Source of the DNA: Epiperipatus broadwayi
Lineage: Eukaryota > Onychophora > Udeonychophora > Euonychophora > Peripatidae
Reading direction: 5' to 3'
Assembly (NCBI GenBank): GCA_028023455.1
Contig: JAQFVV010012495.1
Span: 2,509,711 to 2,573,710, forward strand
Length of the DNA stretch: 64,000 nucleotides
Part shown: in pieces, positions 11,393-21,891 of the stretch
Layout of the letters: every line of letters begins with the position of its first letter
How positions within the stretch are numbered: the stretch's first letter is position 1
Program-made: the position numbers and the translations under genes
Notes under the pieces: generated by a model
What the model was told of the DNA's origin: nothing
Seen by the model: only the letters and a program-made list of their open reading frames with translations
Database searches by the model: none

Positions 11393-11518
11393 AAAGTCTA
11401 TTGATGTCAAGCATTGGTGGTCGAGTGGTCAGCACAGCTGCCTTACAAGCAGTTGTCCCGGATTAGTGAGTTCACTTCCCAGATGATGCTATGACATATG
11501 AAAAAAAAGTCTATTGAT
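11393..11518 (+). mobile_element. SINE I (tRNA-Gly-like) copy
   Basis: A tRNA-like body, GCATTGGTGGTCGAGTGGTCAGC..., with anticodon loop CTTACAA. It is followed by GATGCTATGACATATG and a short A-run. A 14-bp direct repeat, AAAAGTCTATTGAT, flanks it (11393-11406; right copy ends at 11518). Confidence 0.85.
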
Positions 11519-11519
11519 T

Positions 11520-11668
11520 ACAGCTTTGACAGAATAGTCTAATTGGCTAGAGTAGTATTTTAAGTTTAATATTCTCTAATATAGACGTTCCCGGTTTGAT
11601 TCCCATGTTAGAATTGTAACTGGTCAAGTCAACAATACCTGAAGAAAAGAGGAAAATAAAAAATATAC
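11520..11668 (+). mobile_element. SINE II (tRNA-derived) copy
   Basis: A tRNA-like head, AGTCTAATTGGCTAGAGTAG, with a good B box, CGGTTTGATTCCC, at about 11590. The tail contains GTAACTGGTCAAGTCAACAA and CCTGAAGAAAAGAGGAAAA. Related copies lie at 24455-24575, 40070-40170 and, on the minus strand, 45875-46010. Confidence 0.65.
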
Positions 11669-12231
11669 AAAGTGGTCTTCTTTCCCAATATAAGAATTAC
11701 TACATTCATTTTTTTCACACTCTGGTTCGTAAGATGTTATCTAAGCTTTAATCTCACATCTCACAATATCAAATCTGTAAAAAGAATAAATAACATTAAG
11801 ACCAGAGATCCAATTCATGCACCAGTTGATATTTTTGCTGCTACATGGAATCTGATCTCATTAATACCAACCCAATGACTTAACTATTGAATATACTATT
11901 TAATATGAATTAGATATATATCGATAATTGCTCAATTATAGGAACCTGTATTTTATTGCTTTTCTACTTGAAATCTCTTTTGTTTCAATAAGACTTGTAA
12001 ATAATGTCGAATGTATATAAAAATTCTAATAAAGTTATTTTAAAACGAATATTAATCAATACATTTTCTTATGTATTGATCAATAGGCTATTTACTAGCA
12101 GTTGAATGAATTTAAAAACTTTAAATAAAGTTTGAATTTATTTAAAGTTATTTAACAACTAATTACAGATAACCTAATCTAATATATAATTACATAGAAG
12201 AATTTCCTTTTTTACTAACATCAGAAACAAA

Positions 12232-12362
12232 AAAAAATTCCCGGTCAAGCGTTGTTAGCCGAGAGGTCAGCGCAGTCACCTTGCAAGCAAGCAGTTGATT
12301 GCAGACGGTTGTTGCGGGTTCGCCTCCCGGCCGATGCTATGACATGTGGGGAAAAAAATTCC
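12232..12362 (+). mobile_element. SINE I, long-arm subfamily
   Basis: A GCGTTGTTAGCCGAGAGGTCAGC head and GTTGCGGGTTCGCCTCCCGG T-arm, with an additional stretch (GCAGTTGATTGCAGACGG) between anticodon arm and T arm compared with the short subfamily. Flanked by AAAAAAATTCC on both sides (12232-12242, 12352-12362). The same subfamily occurs at 23009 and 61604 on the minus strand. Confidence 0.85.
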
Positions 12363-13845
12363 GATTGTGAAAGCATTTTCAAATATAAGATTTTACATAC
12401 AAAGTGGAAGAGTCTCACGGTATTGAAATAGATATTGGCTTACCATGCCCTAATTTGGGGTTTAAACTCAGAAAGGTAGAATTTTAAAAAAGTTTCAAAT
12501 TTCATTTAGGCTTGTGATTTTTTTTAAATATCTAGCTTTTAATTAGAGGGTGAAACAAAAGTAAAATGCTGTTCAAACCTTATCCACTTGGCATTTAGCA
12601 AATTCAATCAATATTATTTTATGGGGCAAGGTTAAGTCTGTCAAAGATATATTTATCCTGAAGCAGTCTAATTAAAGAATGTTTACACTTGTATAATAAA
12701 CTAATAATAATAATCAGCTAATTAATTATTCAGGAATTTATAAATTTGAGCAGATCATGATTCATAGATTTTAGAAATGCCATTATACTGTTGCACTACA
12801 GCATATAGGACAATAAGTTAATTTATTTGCCTTTAATACCTTTATTAATTTAATTTATTTATTATATTTTATGAACATCATTCTCTGGATTTTTTAAAAT
12901 TGATCTACAGTAAAATATTAAAGTCAATACAATACATATTCGCGAGTCTGTGCGTACATGTATGTTCTCCTCTAGAAATCGATTTCAGTAATAAGGAAAT
13001 AGAATAGTACTTAAATTAGATGATAGTATTCGACTATTATGAGCGGGGGGGGGGTGTACTACTTTTTGTTTTGCTTAATAACAAAATTTGTTTAGTAGCT
13101 CAATATTGAGAGATACGCCTGAATTTTGTGAGCTTTCAACATTGTTAATATATATTATTTTTAAATTTTCAAAACCAGTTAAAAGTTCAAAGGTAATATG
13201 TAATGTATATAAGTTTTTCAATCCACTCGCTTTCTGTGTATTCAATGAAAAAGTCAAATTAATCAACTGTAGGGATAGGGCATTCTCGATTGCGCTAAAA
13301 TTCAAGTTGGTGAAAGAGAAAACATGTATCCATGCGACATTGCACGTATGTATGTGGTATAACGTGACACATGGAATATCGATTGTTAAAAGTAGTCTAA
13401 TTACATTCTAGGCATCTGGATACTTTAATTTCTATGAATAGTTTATCTATTTAATGTCACATAGCGAATAAATATACAATTTATATTTTAAAATAATTAA
13501 TACCAACGTAAATAATATGTAAAAGCACATTAACCTTTCCCAATGGTGTGTAAAATAGAAATACAATAATTAACCTTGAAACATGCACGAACGGTTGCTT
13601 TATATTTTATTTCCAGAATTAAATGACTGATATTATACACAACAAACTAATAAATATACACTAGCGTATTATTAATGTTATTACTGTTATAGTGGTTATT
13701 ATTAGATGTTTAATTTTTGACTCTTTTCCGTCATGGCATGAATGAAATTTCTTCTGACTGATGTATCATCATTTTGGTTTCAAGTTTTTTAATACCATAA
13801 TCACTATTGTGATTATCAAAAAATTTACCTCATTAATGGTTATTT
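12363..13845. other. Unassigned stretch, slightly richer in CG
   Basis: Overlapping frames on both strands at 13075-13411 (76 and 107 codons) are mirror shadows in AT-rich DNA. They have no recognisable domain and I do not call them genes. A G9 run sits at about 13045. No SINE, LINE or foldback was recognised. Confidence 0.5.
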
Positions 13846-13847
13846 TC

Positions 13848-13964
13848 TCTCTCTCTCTCCCCTCCCTCTCTCTCCCCCGTCTCTCTCCCCCTCTCTCTCC
13901 CGCTCTCTTTCCCCCCTCTCTCTCCCCCTCTCTCTCTCCCCCTCTCCCCCCCTCTCTCTCTTTG
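13848..13964. repeat. (CT)n/(CCCCT)n polypyrimidine tract
   Basis: About 115 bases of almost pure C and T on the plus strand, made of CTCTCT and CCCCTCTC blocks. Frames on both strands (Ser/Pro/Leu-rich and Glu/Gly/Arg-rich) come only from the repeat. Confidence 0.95.
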
Positions 13965-14054
13965 TAGTGAATAAAAATGTTTAATAATATGACAAAATGA
14001 GACAATTTCTATTTACCGTTTTTTATTTCTTTAGGCTTTAAGTAAAACGTCAGT

Positions 14055-14580
14055 TGAAAAATTAATATTTTTTGTTTTTTTATTAGACTAGAGATTATCC
14101 AATAGTGAACAATATTTCTGTAATGTAATTTTCACAACACTTCTCTCATGCAAGATAGGGACTGGTTTCTATTCACTTTTAACACCTTGTAGAGAGATGT
14201 AATCATAAACATATGACCAAGGACATGTGAAAAAGATATATGATTCCCAAGAAGCAAATTTCATGCTGAATCAGCACTTATCAGTTGATCCTACAAGTAA
14301 AGGGATATAATCATAAACATGTGACTATAGGACATGTGAAACAGATATATGATTTTCAAGATATACTTTTCATGCTGAATCAACAATCATCAGTTATCCC
14401 TAGTTCAGCATGAAATGTGTATCTTGGGGATCATACACTTTTTTCACATGTCTTTTCTTTATGTTTATGATTATATCCCTCTACAAGGTGTTAAAAATGG
14501 GTAAAAACAAGTCTCTACCTTGCATGAGAGTTGTGTAATGAAAATTACACTATAGGAATATTATTCAATTGAAATAAGCT
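14055..14580 (-). mobile_element. Family B foldback element with HHR-like blocks
   Basis: Inverted ends: AATATTTCTGTAATGTAATTTTCA...CTCATGCAAGATAGGGACTGG on the left and its mirror at about 14500-14570. Within it are three blocks related to the family A hammerhead: minus 14297-14255, minus 14397-14355, and a truncated plus block near 14403. The first has CTGATAA (G8 lost). The second has an intact CTGATGA...GAAA core but poor stem I. The third lacks its 5' half. So activity is unlikely here. Confidence 0.7.
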
Positions 14581-14689
14581 TAAGTTTCTATTCATTTCGT
14601 TTGTTTTTTTTTTGCTCACCATAATAATCTCAAAGTTTTTATCAGCATCATAGCTAAAATAAATCATCATCATTATTCACCTAATACAT

Positions 14690-15030
14690 CATTTTGATGA
14701 TGATCAATAATGTGGACATGCTTGTACTACTGACAACTCTGTCCACTTTGGAATGTTCATCTATACTGATCTTGGTTATATTGGTTTTCTTAACCAGCTA
14801 TAATTTTGAGCATTATATTCTTTTTCAGTGTGTGTGCTTGCCTCACCTCATGCCCAAAATAGTTTTCTTTACCAGCTCTGACAGTTGACTTTATGCCTTT
14901 AATTTAATTAATCATACAAAATATTCAAAACATTCTTTGATAACACTTTATTTTAAAAGTATCTATCTTTTTCCTCTTTTGTTTTCTCAATATTCATGTC
15001 TCAAATCCATACATCACAATGGACTATATC
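14690..15030 (-). pseudogene. BovB-like RTE LINE C-terminal relic
   Basis: The minus-strand translation with frame breaks gives SIVMYGFET, LRKQKRKKIDTFKIKCYQRM, ENYFGHEVRQAHTLKKNIML. This follows the RTE/BovB C-terminal pattern YGCESWT...FELWCWRR...YFGHVMRR.DSLEK..MLG. Stops are frequent. This LINE group differs from the RTE family with the RRDDNRWT tail. Other relics lie at 44130, 46250 and 58556. Confidence 0.55.
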
Positions 15031-16299
15031 GAAGTCTTCCATAATCTATACTTCATTATAATTATGTTTTTCCATGTGGAAATAAATTTTATAATTCTTT
15101 CAATGGAAACAGTAACCGTGACTTTATTTTTGTATGACCTTATCCATCTTGATTTACTCTGAAACTTAGAGCTAACAGAAAACATCATAACTTCTACAGT
15201 TATAATCAAAGATCGTTTTTTTTTTTTAAATATATATATATTTCTACGTCTAAAAATATTTTTCCATACTACAGTTTTATCCAGTACTAATAAGTGAAAC
15301 TTTTGACAGCAAGATTATTTGTCATGGATAAATTAACTAAGAAAACAATAATTGCCAAAGGATTTTCAGCAATTTTACCACTAATTTTAATCCTCTGCTA
15401 TAATATTTATATTTAGTTTTAAACTTTCCTCCCTCCCCCCTTTTATTTTTTCTAGTAATCATATAGCAACATTTGTCTTTATCAAACATGACTTTCTTTA
15501 TAGCATTTTCAATATACAAGGTTAAATACAGCAACATATGATTCTCCACTTTACCTAAATTGATAACAGCAAGTCAATCTGCCAAACTATTACTCAATGA
15601 TAGAGAAGAACAAATTTTCAAGCTAGTTTTTGATAATTGGCCTTCTTTAGTGGAGAGCACTGAATACAATTGAATATTTAACAGTCTTTTTTACTTTTTG
15701 TATACTACCCAAAATAATGACAATGATTTAAAAACTCTCAGGTTTTGTGAGCAAACCAACACACTTATATAGATTCATAGATTTGACACTAGGAGCAGTT
15801 AATTATTTTAGTAATCTCATTTTTATGCTTACTATAGATATTTTGACCCTATATCAAAGAAGGTATGGACAAAATAAACATAACTCTTCCAGATTACATT
15901 TAACAGCTTCATTAATCCTAGAAGTTATACTACCACTCTGCTCTAAATCAGCCTACTCTAGGAATGAGAGATCAATGAAGATCAAATGTTATACAGATCC
16001 ACAGACTAGTTTCTGGTTATTCATTTTTGTCAATAAGGAGTAAAGGATTTCACATATATATTCAGTAGTCAACTTCCCTTTTTTATTTTTTACATTTTCC
16101 AAATTAATAACTTAAAGCTTCAAATCTACTTTTTAATGCTTTTTTTATCCATGTAGTTCCAACTCTCTTTCATTTCTAACTAAATTCTGTATAAATTTAG
16201 ACTTATATTTTTATTGGAGTGAGAATTTACAAGAATCATATCTTTTCTTGACATCCTGTAAATAACAATTCATTTCCTCCAGAGTGCTTTATATATCAG
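15031..16299. other. AT-rich unassigned stretch
   Basis: Frames at 15337-15549 and 15747-16043 (70 and 98 codons) show no motif and no support as genes. No foldback or SINE was seen. Confidence 0.5.
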
Positions 16300-16417
16300 A
16301 TAAAATGTTTTATATAGGGTATATGAGCACAGACTTTTACATGACCCACCACTCTCCACTCTATCTCATAACACTGATACACTTGAACACATATATATAT
16401 CGAAAAGATAAATAATC

Positions 16418-16461
16418 ATCAATAGACATATTTCATGCTAAACCAGCAATCATCAGTTGAT
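16418..16461 (-). ncRNA. Hammerhead ribozyme, left arm of copy 2
   Basis: Minus strand: ATCAA, CTGATGA, stem II, GAAA, TATGTCTA, TTGAT. Stem I differs from the consensus ACCAA/TTGGT on both sides yet still pairs, a compensatory change. The first stem II pair (10.1-11.1) is a T-T mismatch, which should weaken folding. The core is complete. Confidence 0.7.
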
Positions 16462-16600
16462 CCAGATTATCATCTCTACACATATATGTTATAAGTGGAG
16501 TGTGGAATGGATTGAAGCCTGTCCATTACGGTATGAACATTGGCTATCTTAATATATATCTGAGCATTTATAGCATATATATGTAGAGATGGTAATCTGG

Positions 16601-16644
16601 ACCAACTGATGATTGCTGGTTTAGCATGAAATATGTCTATTGGT
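16601..16644 (+). ncRNA. Hammerhead ribozyme, right arm of copy 2
   Basis: ACCAA, CTGATGA, TTGCT-GGTTT-AGCAT, GAAA, TATGTCTA, TTGGT. The catalytic core is intact. The 10.1-11.1 pair is lost (T-T). Stem III is ATA/CTA-like with one mismatch, so it is weaker than the motif at 22424-22467. Confidence 0.7.
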
Positions 16645-16837
16645 GATTATTTACTTTTTCGACATATATGTGCTCAAATGTATCAGTGCTATGAGATAGA
16701 GTGGTGAGTGATGGGCGTGTGAAAGTCTGTGCTAAATATACCCTATATATTACATATATAGACACAGGTATATAATAAGCCGGTGTTTCAGTTATAAAAT
16801 GTTTTCATGAATAGATTATGGTGTAAACAAAGAAATA

Positions 16838-17032
16838 AAAGGAGATAGTTTGGTTGCTAAGCAATTATCAATTACCATTGACAGACCTAAGCTAAACTAT
16901 CTGCTCTAGTAGAACTTTTTTTGTTTCTAACTAAATTTGCAACAAAAAAGCTATTAATGGCTACTAGAGCAGATAGTTTAGCATAGGGCTGTCAATAATA
17001 ATTGATAGTTACTTAACAATGGAGCTGCTAAA
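16838..17032. mobile_element. Foldback F, about 195 bp
   Basis: The arms mirror each other: GATAGTTT...CTAAACTATCTGCTCTAGTA on the left and TACTAGAGCAGATAGTTTAGC on the right. A 50-base T-rich centre lies between. No hammerhead core is seen in the centre and no clear flanking repeat was found. The type is therefore open: a small retroposon or a DNA foldback. Confidence 0.7.
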
Positions 17033-17340
17033 CATATCTTTAGTCATTACTTGGAAACATGTCTATTCATTCCTTTTTTATATTAAATTATTCCATAAAA
17101 ATATTTTATCTAATATATCTATAGAACTGGAGAGAGAGAGAGATCAAGACTAGGAGTTGAATTCAGAGATGTGCATAGTAGACTAAAAAGGTAAGATTTC
17201 CTGTAGAAATTAATAGTTGATAGAAATATCACAGTTTATTCAATGGAATAAAAACATTGAATAAAATCTCTTAATTCACAATCAAATATCACCTAACCTC
17301 CTGAGCAACTGATATAAAAATTATACATATTTATCTCAGA

Positions 17341-17606
17341 AGTTATCATCATTATCATCATTATCAACCATTATCAATCCACTGCAGGATGAAGGTCTCT
17401 CCAAGTTTAATCCATCTTCTCCGATCTTTAGCTTCTCTTCTCCACATCACCCCTACACATTTTCTTATTTCATCCATCCATCTTACATGTGGTCTCCTTC
17501 TGGGTCTTTTACAATCTCTTGGAATCCAGTTTAAAATTTCAATTGTCCATCTATTATCATCTCTTCTAGCAATATGTCCAGCCCAACTCCACTTCAATCT
17601 TTTAAT
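17341..17606 (-). mobile_element. RTE-type LINE 3' end
   Basis: On the minus strand the frame gives LKWSWAGHIARRDDNRWTIE, ILNWIPRDCKRP, then WRREAKDRRRWIKLGETF and ILQWIDNG. This is the C-terminal tail typical of RTE-like endonuclease/reverse transcriptases. It ends in TTGATAATGGTTGATAATGATGATAATG, a (GAT)n-type tail. The frame runs on upstream into unrelated sequence, so the element is strongly 5'-truncated. Confidence 0.85.
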
Positions 17607-17881
17607 AATTATTAATAGCAAAAGTACTATTATTAAAGGTCTTAGTGTATTTTTATTGTATTGTAAAAGTATAAAACGATTTGAATTTTTATAAACAAGA
17701 TATCTAAATATATTATTATGATTATTTGAAAAGTAGTTATACAATAAAAATATTTTTGATGTCAACAACATTTTTATACTTGATGGCATGGATTATTGCC
17801 TAATAAGTCTATCAAAATAAATCTACAAATTATAATAGTAAATAAAATCAAGTCATATATCACATGACTTGACTTGATGAG

Positions 17882-18131
17882 TTTGTAATTATAAAATAAA
17901 ATGAGCATGCTAATAGCTCTAACAAGTTTTATCCCTAAATGCCACAAGAGAAGGCATTTAAAAACTATCTAGAAATTATCTCCATCCCCACTGAAGAGAG
18001 CCAATAGCTTGAAACTGGTTTGGGGATGGGGGTAATTTCTTGGTAGAGTTTTTAAATGCTTTCTCTTGTGGCATTTATCGATAAAGCTTGTTAGAGCTAT
18101 TAGCACACTCATTATTTTATTATACAAATTA
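17882..18131 (+). mobile_element. Foldback E, hairpin capped by a hammerhead ribozyme
   Basis: Arms of about 100 bases pair: AATGAGCATGCTAATAGCTC with GAGCTATTAGCACACTCATT, and AAATGCCACAAGAGAAGGC with GCTTTCTCTTGTGGCATTT. They meet at an apex that is a complete type I hammerhead (17982-18029). The whole element therefore folds as one long stem I with the catalytic core at the tip. No flanking duplication could be set with confidence because the arms reach to the edges. No protein is encoded. Confidence 0.8.
17982..18029 (+). ncRNA. Hammerhead ribozyme at foldback apex
   Basis: Stem I CCATCCCCA (17982-17990) pairs perfectly with TGGGGATGG (18021-18029) and continues outward with few breaks. 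Next come CTGAAGA (N7 = A is allowed), stem II GAGC-CAATA-GCTT (4 bp, G-U at the base) and GAA. Stem III is AC/GT with a 2-nt loop, and H17 = T at 18020. Predicted cleavage follows 18020. Every invariant hammerhead base is present. Self-cleavage is inferred, not shown. Confidence 0.8.
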
Positions 18132-18584
18132 TGTTTGATTATAATTTTATTACCATCAATGCAAACTGGACTGTGTTTATTTTGATAATATCCAAAGCTT
18201 TTGATATAGTGGATCTTAGAATTTTTCTTGCAAACCTAGACTTTTCTAAGAATCATATTAAATGTTTTGATTTCGGCTTTTGTAAAATTTAATTATAAAT
18301 ACTCTCTATCATTTTATCCCCTATTGCAATGTGATTGCTTTTTTGTTATTTAACATATATAATTTTTAAATAAATATAAAATATTATAAAACCATGATTA
18401 GCATATATATGTTGAGCTGGGTGGGGTGTTTTATAGATCATTTGCGAGAGGAGTAAAATCTATATCATTTTAGACTCTTTAATAAAATAACTTGTGAAAC
18501 AATATTGTAAAACTTTTATACAAAAATTATGATACAATTATTTATTCTTAATATATTTGAACTACATCAAGGCAATTTAAATAC

Positions 18585-18655
18585 TGCACCACCCCAGCCC
18601 CTTAGGCAGAGAAAAACAAGGCCCAGAGGGCACCTGTGCCCAAGCCAGAGCTATA
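18585..18655. other. GC-rich patch with small hairpin
   Basis: An unusual GC-rich stretch in very AT-rich surroundings, rich in CCCCAGCCCC and GGCCCAGAGGGCACC. GGGCAC-CT-GTGCCC can form a tight hairpin. It may be a fragment of an unrecognised repeat; I see no coding frame. Confidence 0.4.
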
Positions 18656-18789
18656 TATAAATATATATAACTGTGACTACATTTGAAGGACATAGAGTAA
18701 ACCCTGGGCACCAGTTGGTTACTCTAAGATAAATGACACACTTTGAATGATTGGCAAACTAATTCAGTGCCTAAGATATCCCAACTACC

Positions 18790-20390
18790 TCAATCAAAAG
18801 GAATATAATGCATTACTGTTTTAATTAGTGGTAAAAGAATTGATCGACAAGCATTAAGTTTAAAGATAATTTATTTTTAAATAAGTACTTATTATTATAA
18901 CTTTTAAACTACTTATAAATTTTCCCAATTAAATATAAAAAATGATTCATGATAACCTCAGGCACACACATGTTATAGTAAGATATACACTAGCAATATA
19001 ATTCAGCATTACAATAATTATGAGCATTCAAAATGCACATTAATAGTTCATTTATGTGGTTACAGAGTTCATTTATTAATGGACTCTGGGAGGCTTCAAG
19101 ATTAGAAATGGCTACATTATTATCAGGAATGAAATAAGAAAAGGTTTATTATTACCTATAAAATTTTGGACATTAAATTCTTCTGTTTGCTGCTTCATGT
19201 GATAATTTTCCAACTGGTTGGATTCAAGGTTTTGTAGAAGTTCCTTTGCTTACTATTTTATGGCACTATTCTTTAAGACAGTTAGATATCCCTGGCAGTT
19301 TTTTAAGTTGTTAGGCAGGCATCATTTTTACCAGGCACTACTAGTTCCATCTGACTCAGGTTGGAGCAAGGCTGTATGATTCCAATGGTTGTTAGCACTG
19401 CATTGTCCTGGTAAACATGGCTTGATTGACTGAACTGATTGAAAAACTGATAGACAACTGAACTGATTGACAGGTGAAAAACCAGACTATTTATGTGATG
19501 ATCTGTTGTCACTTTCTGTTTGTTTTTATATCCGCCAGCTATATTTGTTGTTGGAATTCGTCCACTGTTTTTGATTACATTCCTTTGATAAGATTTTAAT
19601 CCTGTTTTCATTTGGTAGCCATTGCTAATTTTTTGTTTTGTGGATTTGTTTTATTAGTAGCCATTGCTGAATCTGTTTTTTAATTTTTTAACTTTCATCT
19701 TTTATTTTATCAATACACACACACACACTTTACTATACTTCTTTATTTTTTACAATCATTCACTATTAATGCACATATATTTACATTTCTTTAAATTACT
19801 AGAAAAGACTTTCTTTTTTTCTTTAAATTAAATGAAAATAGGTATTTTAATTTCCATGTAAAAGATTTATAGTTTAAACTGTTCTACTTTTAATTCTTGA
19901 TTACATGAAATTCAACTACTTTTAATTTTCTAAGTTAAATTTCTATCTCTCTTCCAATTACTTCTTAATATGTATAATTATGAATTAATTGATTTTTAGC
20001 AAACTTTAAAAAAAAACTATTTAAACTTCTTTTATTAAACTTTTAACTTATATGAATAACTCTTTAAACTTTTATAGATTATTTTCTTTTAGCAAACTGT
20101 ATTTTGTTTTAAACTAATAATAAAGACAAATTCTTCAGACTTCTATAAATTTATTTATTTTCAAATAAGATGTTTTAACTCATTTACGGACAAATTATTC
20201 TGCAATACTTTTATTATTATTTATCAATTTTAAACTTTACATTGTTTTATGAGAAATTTTTATCTTTTAATAATTGTAAACACAATTTTAATGAGCACTC
20301 TCAGTAGTGTTACATTATATATATATTTAATACTACATAAAAGCTTTTCTCAGCAAATAATTTGTCCTCCTCAATGTAATACATGTTTTA
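18790..20390. other. AT-rich stretch with an unrecognised block at 19180-19620
   Basis: The block at 19180-19620 has more balanced base composition and an open minus-strand frame of 102 codons (19611-19303). I do not recognise its product, and there is no signal peptide or domain motif. Short GACTGAACTGATTGA repeats lie at 19424-19472. It could be a transposon fragment. The rest is featureless, with a CA run at 19717-19728. Confidence 0.4.
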
Positions 20391-20397
20391 TTTCTTA

Positions 20398-20828
20398 TGT
20401 GATGTGATGGACTGTGACTTCTCCTTATATGGAGTCAGGAATCTCTCAGCAACTATGCCCAGAGAAACCTGTTAGCCACTTTACCTTCCCTTTCCATTCC
20501 CCACCCTAAGTTTCCCCATATCTTGCTCCATCCCATTTCCACAAGATAATCTTTGTCAACTCCATGGCCTTCATATCTAAATTCACCTTATTTTTTCTCA
20601 AACCCAACATAAAAACCAATAATCCACTTTCTGTATAATCACTTTGTTCATATTTATTCTTCCATAACTTCATTATTTGTACCTTTTCTGCTTTCAAGCA
20701 TTTACATTCAATTAACAGATGCCTAATATTTTCTATGCCTTCCTTATACAACTTGCAGACTAAATCACCCATATTTTCTATTTATGTGTATATTCCCTTG
20801 TTGCTAAAGATTCCGTTCAAGTCTTGAA
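20398..20828 (-). mobile_element. LINE-2 3' portion of a 5'-inverted insertion
   Basis: Reads on the minus strand through MGDLVCKLYKEGIENIRHLL, with the C-x2-C...H...C zf-RVT-like knuckle, down to LILWKWDGARYGET-type ends and the CATCACATCACAT tail. It matches 30238-30675. It joins directly to an oppositely oriented piece of the same LINE at 20829. Confidence 0.85.
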
Positions 20829-21115
20829 CAATTGGGTTACAAGTAAAGGGGCAGGCAACAAGATGAGTGAGAAAGGTAATGTGGTATGCAGAGGATTTGA
20901 ATAAAGAATTTATATCAGTATACTTGTATAAAAGGTGGGATGATTGTATTAGGATTGTTGAGTGTTATAGTGGTAAGGAATGTAATAAAAGAATAGATGC
21001 ATTGATAAAGAATAGGGAGTTGGAGAACTAGTATGGAGAGTAAAAAGAGTTTAAATATATATAGAAGCAAACGGAACATTGGGTGCGAGTTAATTTATGA
21101 TAATAATATACCACT
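20829..21115 (+). mobile_element. LINE-2 5' portion, inverted
   Basis: Plus-strand match to the segment just upstream of the 20398-20828 piece in the LINE (GGGTTACAAGTAAAGGGGCA through ATTGGGTGCGAGTTAATTTA). The start of this piece abuts the start of the 3' piece, and its far end is the part that would normally adjoin it. This is the layout expected from twin priming. Confidence 0.85.
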
Positions 21116-21763
21116 GTATATGTGGTAACATCTATGAATGATGTTTATAACTATTTTTGATGATATTATTTAATGTCTATATAAAGACTTCAATGATAAT
21201 ATTGAACTCCATCACCTTCTATCTTATGCAGATAATTATACATTTTTTAATGCATTTCTTTATTAAAGAGTGCAATTTACTTCAAAGGGATATAGATAAC
21301 TTCTTGAAATAATGTGAAAATAATGAAATAACTGTAAATACAGATATATGCACTATTGTCTCTTACTTTTAAAAAATTTAAATTTTAGATATTGTTTGAC
21401 TGTATTCATAGCTCTAAAATTATATCAAATGATCATCAAAGAGATCTGGAGATCATATTCTCCAATAATGATTCCTTTTACATCATATAGGATTCATAAT
21501 GATTAAAGTTTTTATGATTACAGAAGTTATTTGTGGGTATAGAAAAGCGTTTAATTATTCACAAAATTTAAGTTCTTTAGCAGTTTTAGCAATTTCCTTT
21601 TTAGAATATCGATCAATTACATGAAATCACATTCAAAGATAGATATTGACAAAAAAATTTCATCTCCCTTTGACAAATTCTCAAGATTCAAACATTTAAA
21701 CAGATTGATATATTTATCTCCATCCAACTACAACTGAGACATTTGTCTCCACCATCTAACTAG

Positions 21764-21891
21764 AACTAAGATGCAAGGTGTCAAGAATTGGTGGCCGAGT
21801 GATCAACACAGCTGCCTTATAAGCAATTGTCCCAGGTTTGCTTCCTGGCCGATGTTTTGACACATGGAAAAAAAAAAACTAAGACGCAAAG
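21764..21891 (+). mobile_element. SINE I copy
   Basis: tRNA-Gly-like body with anticodon loop CTTATAA and B-box region CAGGTTTGCTTCCTGG, then TTTGACACATGG and an A-run. Flanked by imperfect repeats, AACTAAGATGCAAG and AACTAAGACGCAAA. Confidence 0.85.

Larger units (their letters stand above)
16300..16805 (+). mobile_element. Family A palindromic retroposon, copy 2
   Basis: Flanked by a perfect 12-bp repeat, ATAAAATGTTTT, at 16300-16311 and 16794-16805; the element is 482 bp. The arms are unequal: the segment at 16494-16560 has no partner on the left, so the left arm has an internal loss. Both arms keep a hammerhead motif. The outer B-box-like segment has decayed to GTCTGTGCTAAATATACCC. Confidence 0.85.

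Noticed and set aside
11630-11660. CTGAAGA...GAAA in the SINE II tail as a hammerhead
   Set aside because: The 6 bases between CTGAAGA and GAAA cannot form stem II, and diverged copies do not keep GAAA.
13075-13411. Overlapping 107- and 76-codon frames on opposite strands
   Set aside because: No recognisable domain; chance open frames in AT-rich DNA. No splice or promoter context seen.
13769-14005. Arg/Glu/Gly-rich and Ser/Pro/Leu-rich frames on opposite strands
   Set aside because: Both come from the CT-rich tract at 13848-13964.
17389-17694. Plus-strand protein frame of 101 codons, and similar Ser/Leu/Ile-rich frames at 24613, 38332, 46630 and 60055
   Set aside because: Antisense shadows of the RTE C-terminal frame; the same odd peptide recurs wherever the LINE tail lies.
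19303-19611. 102-codon minus-strand frame as a host gene
   Set aside because: No domain, no neighbouring exon and only moderate composition change; kept as unrecognised block.
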